Part shown: positions 41,811 to 49,386 of the stretch, piece after piece | Position numbering within the stretch: position 1 is the stretch's first letter | Layout: each line of letters opens with the position of its first letter | Assembly (NCBI GenBank): GCA_009887135.1 | Contig: QXYA01000101.1 | Span: 1-50,964 of the forward strand | Reading direction: 5' to 3' | Source: Candidatus Poseidoniales archaeon | GTDB taxonomy: Archaea; Thermoplasmatota; Poseidoniia; Poseidoniales; Poseidoniaceae | Length of the DNA stretch: 50,964 bases | The notes under the pieces: model-generated | Database searches by the model: none | Seen by the model: the letters and a program-made list of their open reading frames with translations, nothing else | Told to the model about the DNA's origin: nothing | Translations under genes and position numbers: made by a program

Positions 41811-42989
41811 CTATCGTTTGAAACGTACGCTTCCGTGTAATAACCCGAAAGTGAGTAAACTCGCTCCGATAAAAGTAAAGGCAAGGATTGGATAGATAAT
41901 ACTTAGTTCAGTTGATTGTTTGGTTTTATTATCCGTATCTTCATTCAGGGTTTCGTTCTCTTCATTCAGCCAGGACCCTTGGCGGAGGCCAAGTTCGAGT
42001 ATACGTCCTACATGTGCTAACGATTCAGCAGAAACTTTGTCAGGTGTATCTTCATGAGTATGCCAATATCCGCCCCATTTTGTTGCATTTGGGCCGAAGC
42101 GAATATCGATGAGATCAATCGCAGGAATGCCTACTTCGAGCATTGGGACATGGTCATCGATAACGCCATCAAGTACGTTCGTATTGACAATGTCTATTCC
42201 AAGGCTACCGTCGCATGCAGCAACATCTTTTACCAATCCAAGAGATGATGCTAATCCATCTACTGCGTCCCAGAGTCTGTCGGTCTCTGATAGGCCGACT
42301 TTTGGAGGATACACCCGGTTAATCTGTAAATCAGCATCTCCTATCATGTCAACCAGAAGGAAGGCATGTATGGAATTGATTTCCTCTTGCGTACGGTCTT
42401 GGGCCCAAGCTTTTGCACCGAGCATCTGTGGTACGACGCCTTGGTCCTCTGCATCAGTGAGTAAAATCCAGACCTCATGTTCAAGGCCAAGTGTTGGCAC
42501 GATTCTTGCCAATTCAGAAAGAACCGCAACACCGCTTGCTCCATCATTTGCTCCAGGAATGGGTTCATCAGTCCGATTTTGATCTTCATCGCGCTCAGCA
42601 CGGTCCCTTGAGTCGTAATGTGCAGCAAGGACGACAACTGGCAAGTCGGTAACATTACTCTCTGGAGTATAGATTCCATGTAGATTGGTTAGATTCGTAT
42701 CTAGGTAAGGGTGTTTGTCGAGGGTCCAATTCCATGCTGTGTTGTTTTCCATAAAGGAATTCAACAGGTTATTTGAAGCGTTACTTCCGGGTATTCTTGG
42801 GCCAAGTCCGACTTGAAACGAGACAGATTGGTTCGCCGCTAATCCATCAAATTCGAGGGATTCAATTCCTTCGCAATTCAAGATGCTCTCTAGCGTCCCT
42901 TCGTCCTCGATTTCATCGGCATTAACAGGGTTAAGCATCGAGAATGAAATAACCAAAATAAATGAAATTGCGATAGATTTTCGTGGCAT
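41811..42989 (-). CDS. Secreted or membrane-bound M28-family peptidase
   Basis: Zinc aminopeptidase- or glutaminyl-cyclase-like enzyme. Start taken as the ATG at 42989 (392 residues). It has a signal peptide (MPRKSIAISFILVISFSMLNPVNADE), zinc motifs AAHYDSRDR (His), PGANDGASGVAVLSELAR (Asp), LLTDAEDQG (Glu), LVDMIGDADL (Asp) and YWHTHEDTPDKVS (His), in the order expected of M28. A C-terminal hydrophobic segment (about 365-385) followed by RFKR suggests anchoring to the outer side of the membrane. Several N-x-T/S sites are present. No SD; probably leaderless (see promoter). Divergent from the PKD metalloprotease. Confidence 0.92.
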   Translation of the reverse strand: MPRKSIAISFILVISFSMLNPVNADEIEDEGTLESILNCEGIESLEFDGLAANQSVSFQVGLGPRIPGSNASNNLLNSFMENNTAWNWTLDKHPYLDTNLTNLHGIYTPESNVTDLPVVVLAAHYDSRDRAERDEDQNRTDEPIPGANDGASGVAVLSELARIVPTLGLEHEVWILLTDAEDQGVVPQMLGAKAWAQDRTQEEINSIHAFLLVDMIGDADLQINRVYPPKVGLSETDRLWDAVDGLASSLGLVKDVAACDGSLGIDIVNTNVLDGVIDDHVPMLEVGIPAIDLIDIRFGPNATKWGGYWHTHEDTPDKVSAESLAHVGRILELGLRQGSWLNEENETLNEDTDNKTKQSTELSIIYPILAFTFIGASLLTFGLLHGSVRFKR

Positions 42990-43011
42990 TATGGTGATGC
43001 TACGGACGCGG

Positions 43012-43024
43012 GGTATTAAATACC
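43012..43024. promoter_or_regulatory. Symmetric TATA-like element between divergent peptidase genes
   Basis: GGTATTAAATACC is a perfect 13-bp palindrome with a TATA-like core. Its centre is 29 bp before the M28 ATG on the minus strand, fitting a leaderless M28 transcript. On the plus strand it is 61 bp before the PKD gene, whose GGTGATT site at 43067-43073 requires a leader. Confidence 0.5.
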
Positions 43025-43042
43025 TCATTTTCATACCTGTAA

Positions 43043-43061
43043 TTGTGATGCTGCATCACAA
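43043..43061. promoter_or_regulatory. 19-bp palindrome, operator candidate
   Basis: TTGTGATGC-T-GCATCACAA has perfect 9-bp arms with a one-base centre. It ends 17 bp before the ATG of the PKD metalloprotease, near its predicted transcript start (about 43045). It could be an operator that controls the PKD gene. Confidence 0.6.
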
Positions 43062-43078
43062 ATTCTGGTGATTTCTTA

Positions 43079-46000
43079 ATGTCCGAACGACGCTCCACTA
43101 AAGCCATCCTTCTCGTTGCTCTTATGCTGGCCTCTGTTGCTGGTCAGGCTGCAGCAAATGAGCAAGACACATCACCCTCTGAAATTGAATCGGAGATGGG
43201 AGTTGTTTACGGCGACCTGTCCTTGTTCGACACCTCCCACGGTTCCGAATATCTGCTGATAGACGAGGACATTCCAGTGGTATCTGCAACATCATTCATC
43301 AAGCAAGCTTGGATTGAAGAAGGGCGTCCTGGAGTCGATGATATCGAGTACCGCCCTTCCATGGCGCGAGCCACCTGCACTCAGCACGTCGTCGGAGATA
43401 CCCTGACAGTCCCAATCTCTGGCGGTTCAACCAATGTTTATGTTGCTAAAACAACCAGTAGCGTCGCTTTCCTCGTACAATCAGGCAGGACTCTTTCCTC
43501 CACTGTTTTACAGAATCTGGCCTCCACGTGGGATCAGACTATCTACCCCACAATGACGACCTACTTCGGTAAAGACTACGGGGACGGTAGAGGCCTTTCG
43601 CCTCCTGACAATGACAACAATTGTCAAGTTGAGATTGTCGTTTATGACATTGATGGGGCATACAATATTGGTGGCTACTTCTCTCCAGGTACTGCGCCAA
43701 CCCGAGACGTTGTGTATGTTGATTTTGCTGACATCACTCTAAACTGGGGCAAATCGATTATTGCACACGAACTCCAACATCTTCTTCACAATGCTCAAGA
43801 TCCATATGAAAACTTGTGGATTGATGAAGGAAACGCAGACGTAGCCATCTATCTCTGCTTCGGAGCCGACAGCACGCTTGCAGGCCATCTTAACGGATGG
43901 ACTCAAGCATCAGACCTGAGTGTACGATGGTGGAATCAAAGGAATGCTGACTACGGTGCTGGATTCATGTTCACCATGTACTTGGCAGATCATCTAGGCG
44001 GTGGCCCAGCAATACGACAACTTGTTCAAGATTCAGCCACAGGTGGTTTAGGGGTTCAAAATTTAGCACTCTCTCCAGTGTCCGGTCAGGCTGGGAAAAT
44101 TGGCCGAACCATGGGGGAAATATTTGCGAACTTTTCAATCGCTGCTACCATTGATTCTGATCAAGGAATTTATGGATACTCTAATTTGGTGCTCAACCCT
44201 TCTTGCGGGGGGAGTACATTCTGTCGAATCCAGCCTGCTGATACCAACTCAAACTGGGCCACTCCTTGGAGTTCCACCGGCCATACAATGGAAGGTTGGG
44301 GCATTCGATCGTTCCAGTTCACTCCGGGTGGGTCCTCACCTGCTCCGCTAACGCTTAGAGTCACGTCAGATGTATCGAACTTTGATGGTGTACTTGTGTA
44401 CAAATCAACCGCAGACGGTCTTTGGTCTGTCCAAGATTTAGATTTCTCCAACAATGTAGCAACAGGCTTGATTCAAGGATTTGGCAATCTTACGGATGAG
44501 GTTCACGCTATCGTTTGGTACGCAAGCACAATCGGCGACTGTGATTACACCTCCTGCGGACCTTCGTACCCACAAGGTACAATCGATATCGAAGCTGCTC
44601 GAATCACATCACCTGCGACAATGATTCTCAACGGAACGACCCTGAGTGATCGTGATGGGGACGGTGTTGACGACACCGCTCAAGCAAACTACTCGATTTT
44701 GTCAAATGCGTTCTTTGAAGATCTTGATGTTGAAATTGCCGTACGTGATAGCAACGGAACAATCGTCGATTCGACCTCTACACGAGTACAAGCCGGTGGA
44801 GGAGTCTATGTTCCTGAGGATGCGTATTTCACCGCTCGTAAATCAGATCAATACACGTTTGAGTTCACAATGAAGGATATGTTAGGGGCAGTTCTCGACA
44901 CTGAAACTACATCGCCTCAAGCTTTAGGAAACATGGCTCCAGTTGCCAACGGATCGGTCTCCACAAACATGAGTCAAACATATGAGAAAATCCAGTTTAC
45001 TGGGGATGGATTTGATGCATGGGGTCTTTCGCTTGACAATAATACACTCCCTTACTTTGACGCTCCAGTCGCTTACGCATGGGATTTTGGAGACAACATA
45101 TCCTCTGGCCTACGTTCACCTCTTCGATACTTCTCACAAGTGGGTGAATACAATACGACTCTACAAATTATGGATATCGGGGGTACTTGGTCAGAACTCG
45201 ACGTGAACGTCGTGAACATAACTGACAATAGCGAACCTCTTCCGATTATTACGGTCAACAATATTGTCGTTGACACCTCGCTTGAGATTCTAACAAATCA
45301 AAGAATTGTCTTTTCTGCATATCAAACAAGTGACAACGTTCCACTCGAATTCCTTCAATTTGATTGGGACTGGGGCGATGGAACTTCTACTAGTAGTGGC
45401 CAAGGACTGTATTCTTCGAACCATGAATGGGGCGATGTCGAGGGGGCGAATGAAACGTTTAATCTCATCCTGACTGTCTCTGATGGAGTAAATATTGGTC
45501 AGAAAACGATTCAAATTATTGTTAACAATCGATTGCCATATCAGATTTTCTCTGATGTTTTGACGACTTACACCTACACGCCTCTGCCAATGCCGGATGT
45601 CTTTACCGACGATGATGGCGAGAATTTTACACTAGAATGGAATTTTGAAGGTGGAGTTAATTTGGATGGTATTGACGTTGATCGCTCAGATGACTTCGCA
45701 ACCACAAATTCAGCATCAATCTATCCATCTCCTGCTTGGAATTTACCTGGGATCAAAAACATCTCAGTCATAATCACTGACGAGGATGGTGGTATCTCCT
45801 CTGCACAACTTCAGGTGAATGTTGTAAATCAATTGCCTGTGGCTAAATATATTGTCAAAGAATCAGGGGCGACAGGGTCTCCTCAGATTGATTTCCTTAC
45901 TGAAAACGCAAAGGTCAATGTCCCTTATACGTTCGACGGACGAACAAGTTTCGACGTCGATGGTACGACGGGAACTTACAACGATGTGTCGTTTAATTGG

Positions 46001-47257
46001 TCGTTCCCGGATGGGACATTCAGCAACAAAACACTTCCAGCGTATTCTTTTACCGAACCAGGTGAACGTATTGTAACCCTCATTGTTACGGATGAAAATG
46101 GAGAAGAAAGTACGCCAAGAGTCATCATTGTCATCGTTGCAAACCCTCTTCCAATCATTGAATTACAGATTTTAGATGCTTGGGTCAATGGAAGTATTTT
46201 GATGGACTCGGATGTCTTCCCTGAGAATGGACTTCCAGATCAATGGTCAAGAACATTTGATGAGAACGGAGTCAACATCGCAATTCCTGGAGCTTTGCTC
46301 TACTTCGATTCAAGTGGAACCAGAGACGGTGACCAGAAGTTCGAAGGTAAGTACGTACCTCTTGAGCAAGAATCTCCTGATTGGAACGGCCTGCTGGAAT
46401 ATACATGGGACTTTGGTGATGCAACCCCTATTGTACATGACCCAATGCCTTGGCACGCCTATGAAATGGCTGGCCTTTACACAGTTAAACTAACTGTCAG
46501 GGATGCATTTGGGACAGGGGATGTAACTCGAGCGGAGTTCCAAGTCCATGTTGATGCGGCTCCTGTGATTGGTGGAATTGATGTTCCTGATGAAATCTAT
46601 GAGGATTATTCTACAGCGGTCGTTGTTAATGTAACCGATTCAGAATCTCTTGCCGACCTCGTCTTCTATAGAGACCTAGATGTTCTTGATGGTTCCAATA
46701 CTGACCGAGATGAAACAATTAGTAATGATTTGGTAATCGAATGGGAAGAGGACCTCTCTTTCGACAAAGATGAAGATGGTGATTCAGAGAATGATTGGTA
46801 TGTTTCGACAAACTCCTTGGCTACACTTACGACAATGAGTTGGGATACCCCCGGAGAAGTCACTGTCCAGGTTCGTGTTTGTGACGGAATGGGTATTTGT
46901 GTTGTAGCAAAACAGGATTTCACAGTCCTCCCTGAACAAGACGCTGATCCTTCATTATCGGACTTCAGTTGGGATGAATGGAAATCTTGGATGGGTGAAG
47001 CTGGCGGAGACGCACTCGGCTTTATCGCTCTCATTATTGCTGCATTAATTCTCGGTTGGCTCGTAATGCGTCAGCCAAATGAACTCGAAGAAGAAGCCAA
47101 GCAAAGTGCGGAAACCTATGAAGTTGAACATGCTGATGATGGGGGATTGCTCGGCATGGATCATCACACTCCGCCGCCTGCTCCAAAGATTCTGTCAAAG
47201 CAAGAAAGGAAGAGCGATGAAAGCGGATACATCCGGCCATTGCGCCGACGTGAGTAA
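43079..47257 (+). CDS. Membrane-anchored metalloprotease with PKD domains
   Basis: The 1392-residue protein starts at the ATG with GGTGATT upstream. It has a signal peptide (1-26, ending AAANEQ), a gluzincin-type protease domain with zinc site SIIAHELQHLLH (H230, E231, H234) and WIDEGNADVA (third ligand E250), and a beta-rich linker. At least five PKD-like domains follow (about residues 660-705, 760-815, 850-905, 965-1025 and 1105-1160; for example YAWDFGDN, FDWDWGDGTS, YTWDFGDA). One membrane helix lies near 1308-1328, with a charged cytosolic tail of about 60 residues. The protease and PKD repeats would face outward, a plausible particle-degrading or adhesion enzyme. Confidence 0.9.
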   Translation: MSERRSTKAILLVALMLASVAGQAAANEQDTSPSEIESEMGVVYGDLSLFDTSHGSEYLLIDEDIPVVSATSFIKQAWIEEGRPGVDDIEYRPSMARATCTQHVVGDTLTVPISGGSTNVYVAKTTSSVAFLVQSGRTLSSTVLQNLASTWDQTIYPTMTTYFGKDYGDGRGLSPPDNDNNCQVEIVVYDIDGAYNIGGYFSPGTAPTRDVVYVDFADITLNWGKSIIAHELQHLLHNAQDPYENLWIDEGNADVAIYLCFGADSTLAGHLNGWTQASDLSVRWWNQRNADYGAGFMFTMYLADHLGGGPAIRQLVQDSATGGLGVQNLALSPVSGQAGKIGRTMGEIFANFSIAATIDSDQGIYGYSNLVLNPSCGGSTFCRIQPADTNSNWATPWSSTGHTMEGWGIRSFQFTPGGSSPAPLTLRVTSDVSNFDGVLVYKSTADGLWSVQDLDFSNNVATGLIQGFGNLTDEVHAIVWYASTIGDCDYTSCGPSYPQGTIDIEAARITSPATMILNGTTLSDRDGDGVDDTAQANYSILSNAFFEDLDVEIAVRDSNGTIVDSTSTRVQAGGGVYVPEDAYFTARKSDQYTFEFTMKDMLGAVLDTETTSPQALGNMAPVANGSVSTNMSQTYEKIQFTGDGFDAWGLSLDNNTLPYFDAPVAYAWDFGDNISSGLRSPLRYFSQVGEYNTTLQIMDIGGTWSELDVNVVNITDNSEPLPIITVNNIVVDTSLEILTNQRIVFSAYQTSDNVPLEFLQFDWDWGDGTSTSSGQGLYSSNHEWGDVEGANETFNLILTVSDGVNIGQKTIQIIVNNRLPYQIFSDVLTTYTYTPLPMPDVFTDDDGENFTLEWNFEGGVNLDGIDVDRSDDFATTNSASIYPSPAWNLPGIKNISVIITDEDGGISSAQLQVNVVNQLPVAKYIVKESGATGSPQIDFLTENAKVNVPYTFDGRTSFDVDGTTGTYNDVSFNWSFPDGTFSNKTLPAYSFTEPGERIVTLIVTDENGEESTPRVIIVIVANPLPIIELQILDAWVNGSILMDSDVFPENGLPDQWSRTFDENGVNIAIPGALLYFDSSGTRDGDQKFEGKYVPLEQESPDWNGLLEYTWDFGDATPIVHDPMPWHAYEMAGLYTVKLTVRDAFGTGDVTRAEFQVHVDAAPVIGGIDVPDEIYEDYSTAVVVNVTDSESLADLVFYRDLDVLDGSNTDRDETISNDLVIEWEEDLSFDKDEDGDSENDWYVSTNSLATLTTMSWDTPGEVTVQVRVCDGMGICVVAKQDFTVLPEQDADPSLSDFSWDEWKSWMGEAGGDALGFIALIIAALILGWLVMRQPNELEEEAKQSAETYEVEHADDGGLLGMDHHTPPPAPKILSKQERKSDESGYIRPLRRRE

Positions 47258-47306
47258 TCGAATACCTCATGAACCGACCGTACAACGAATGAACAGGGGA
47301 ATAACA

Positions 47307-48335
47307 GTGCACCAGCGAAAAGCAGCATTCTTGTTGATTGTTTTCTTTGCACCGTTCTTCAGTGACATGTACGGAGTTGAACCAATTGGTTCTGCTTCAG
47401 CAGCAATCGATGATTGCGGAGGGGATCTGTCTCCAATCGTTTGGAATGAAACAATTTCTCGTCATGCAGAAGTTCCATTTTACGATTCATGGGGATGGGA
47501 TGACTTTGGATTTGAAGACAATGAAGATGGTCGCAAGGGTCAAGGCCGCTCTGCTGCCCAAGATGACCCAGAACAGGATTCTACAGATGTTCCAGAAGAG
47601 CCTTACATGTACATGAACTACCATTCCGATGTTGCCCTTGATAAATTTGAATCGAATATTGCTACAACAATCAAGGTTGGAAACGATAGCGTAGGGGCAA
47701 TTCGCGTCAATCTATCGAGCACTCATAGAACGACGATTTGTGTCGAAATTCAAGGTCTAATCGGCGATCAACTCGTGCCAGCTGAGGCCGATGTGTATCT
47801 TATGACCACAAATAATTACGAATCATATCAGGGTTCATATCAGAGGATGCATAGCGATAGCATTGACAAATGGTTTAGGCAAGAAAGCCAAAGTTCAGAG
47901 GAGTTTGTTGCTGAAACATCTCCTGAATGGGCTGCCTTTGAATGGACGGGCTGGAAAACATACCGGGATGTTCATGCTTATGATTCCACAGATTCTGTCG
48001 TTATGAGCGTCTCATTAGATGGTCCTGAAGTCTACAGTTCTCTCTTCTCTGGGACAGTGTATGAAGAGTTCTTCATCGTCATCGATACTTGGGACAATTC
48101 CCACAGAGGAGATGCTCCTGTCCAAAACAAAGTCGTCGTAGCTGACATATCGATCTCAACTGTTGAACGTTCCATTGTCTTGCCAAACTGGACTGTTTCT
48201 TTGGCGTTCTTAGTATTCTTCATGGCTATAGTGATGGCACCACTTATCGTAAACAAGCGATATATGAATGCTGGACTGGAACAAAACATCACTGAAGGGC
48301 AACAACTGATGCCTTCTTTGGAACAAAAATCCTGA
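47307..48335 (+). CDS. Exported membrane-anchored protein, unknown function
   Basis: The start is taken as the GTG at 47307, because AGGGGA lies about seven bases upstream and MHQRKAAFLLIVFFAPFFSD is a clear signal peptide; the ATG at 47289 lacks a site. The product has 342 residues. The middle is a beta-rich ectodomain with several Asp/Glu-rich stretches and aromatic residues, and a membrane helix lies near 300-322 (SLAFLVFFMAIVMAPLIVN) before a 20-residue tail. I do not recognise a domain. It follows the PKD metalloprotease by 49 bp on the same strand, and may be its partner. Convergent with aroD, 10 bp away. Confidence 0.8.
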   Translation: MHQRKAAFLLIVFFAPFFSDMYGVEPIGSASAAIDDCGGDLSPIVWNETISRHAEVPFYDSWGWDDFGFEDNEDGRKGQGRSAAQDDPEQDSTDVPEEPYMYMNYHSDVALDKFESNIATTIKVGNDSVGAIRVNLSSTHRTTICVEIQGLIGDQLVPAEADVYLMTTNNYESYQGSYQRMHSDSIDKWFRQESQSSEEFVAETSPEWAAFEWTGWKTYRDVHAYDSTDSVVMSVSLDGPEVYSSLFSGTVYEEFFIVIDTWDNSHRGDAPVQNKVVVADISISTVERSIVLPNWTVSLAFLVFFMAIVMAPLIVNKRYMNAGLEQNITEGQQLMPSLEQKS

Positions 48336-48345
48336 GTAGATTTGC

Positions 48346-49143
48346 TCAATACTCAAGAAGCGTCCATGCGTCTCTGAGGTCTCGAACGTTGATGAGGCCC
48401 TTATCGCTGATGCGATGTTCCATAGAGAGAGTTGCATAGACCATTGAGACGCCCAAAACCGGTGCGTGGATTCGAGCCCAATCGCCGCCACTGTTGATTG
48501 CCATGAGGCTGTATTCGTGTCCTTCGCCTTTCAGGTCGATTGCTGCATCAACAATCTGTAATGCATCGAGGTGTGAATGTGCGGTTGAGCAAAATTTGAC
48601 CATGTCTGAAGTTTCACTTCTCTCTCGAACATAAGCTGCGATATCCTCTGAATTTGGGGTTCCGTTGATATCATGTGATGAATGGATGATCTTACATCCT
48701 GCCTTCTTAGCGCCTTCATTCAAAGCATTGAATTCAGCTTCTTCGATGGAGGTTTCGATATCAATCCAACTGACCTTTGAAGCAATTGCTTGTTTAAGCA
48801 CTTCAATTCGTTCTTCTTCAGTACCTGGGAAAAAGCCACCCTCGCGAGCGGGGCGGTTGGTGAAGATGACAGGAATTCCAATTGATTCTTTCAGCTTTTG
48901 TATCGAAGCCTCAGCGTCTAAGGAGGATGCATCGTTTATTGACCATTCTGATTCGGGTGGCATAACCGATTTGGTCTCTCCATCTTCTTGTTCGACTTCT
49001 ACGGGTGCTGGTTTGGAGAGGTAAAGTCTGTCGAAACGGATTTCGACGATGTCTGCGCCTGCAGTGGAGGCTCGTGCGGCTTCGTCGACCATTGCTTTAA
49101 CGGTCGTAGAGTCAAGCGCAACGCAAATTGTAGGTTCAGGCAT
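48346..49143 (-). CDS. aroD: 3-dehydroquinate dehydratase, type I
   Basis: Shikimate-pathway enzyme that dehydrates 3-dehydroquinate. Start taken as the ATG at 49143 (265 residues), where MPEPTICVALDS begins the fold. It has ADIVEIRFDRL (E-x-R), PVIFTNRPAREGGFFPGTEEER, SWIDIE, KIIHSSHDINGTP (catalytic His) and MVKFCSTAHSHLDALQI (Schiff-base Lys), followed by YSLMAINSGGDWARIHAPVLGVSMVYA. These are type I signatures. An insertion at about 45-75 (PVEVEQEDGETKSVMPPES) between strands is larger than usual. No other aro genes are adjacent. Confidence 0.95.
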   Translation of the reverse strand: MPEPTICVALDSTTVKAMVDEAARASTAGADIVEIRFDRLYLSKPAPVEVEQEDGETKSVMPPESEWSINDASSLDAEASIQKLKESIGIPVIFTNRPAREGGFFPGTEEERIEVLKQAIASKVSWIDIETSIEEAEFNALNEGAKKAGCKIIHSSHDINGTPNSEDIAAYVRERSETSDMVKFCSTAHSHLDALQIVDAAIDLKGEGHEYSLMAINSGGDWARIHAPVLGVSMVYATLSMEHRISDKGLINVRDLRDAWTLLEY

Positions 49144-49267
49144 ATTGCACTCGACTGGGGACCTGTTCTTAACGCTCACGGCTGTAGACGTTCTTTCGAA
49201 GGGGGTAGATTATGTCAAAATGGGTGTTATTTTTGTCTATCATAAACATCACACGGGAGGCTTCTAT

Positions 49268-49289
49268 GGGGGTATGTTTACATACCCCC
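49268..49289. promoter_or_regulatory. 22-bp perfect palindrome, operator candidate between aroD and gyrB
   Basis: GGGGGTATGT-TT-ACATACCCCC has perfect 10-bp arms with a two-base centre. It lies in the 243-bp divergent gap, 97 bp before the gyrB ATG and 125 bp before the aroD ATG. The GC-rich ends and AT-rich centre make it a dimeric-repressor site candidate. As a hairpin it would be strong, but no U-run follows. Confidence 0.7.
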
Positions 49290-49386
49290 GTCGGCCATCT
49301 TTAACAGTTAGAAGAATGGCAAATCCGCCGCTGGCTTAAACGCCGGACATAACCATAATTCTTGGCAACAAAAAGAGATGAAAATT

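Noticed and set aside
48465..48490. A GGATTCGAGCCC stretch that resembles the T arm of a tRNA
   Set aside because: It lies inside the aroD coding region (SGGDWARIHAP), and no acceptor, D or anticodon stem accompanies it.
49214..49297. A 27-codon ORF overlapping the aroD-gyrB palindrome
   Set aside because: No ribosome site, no family signal, and it runs through the regulatory palindrome; most likely chance.
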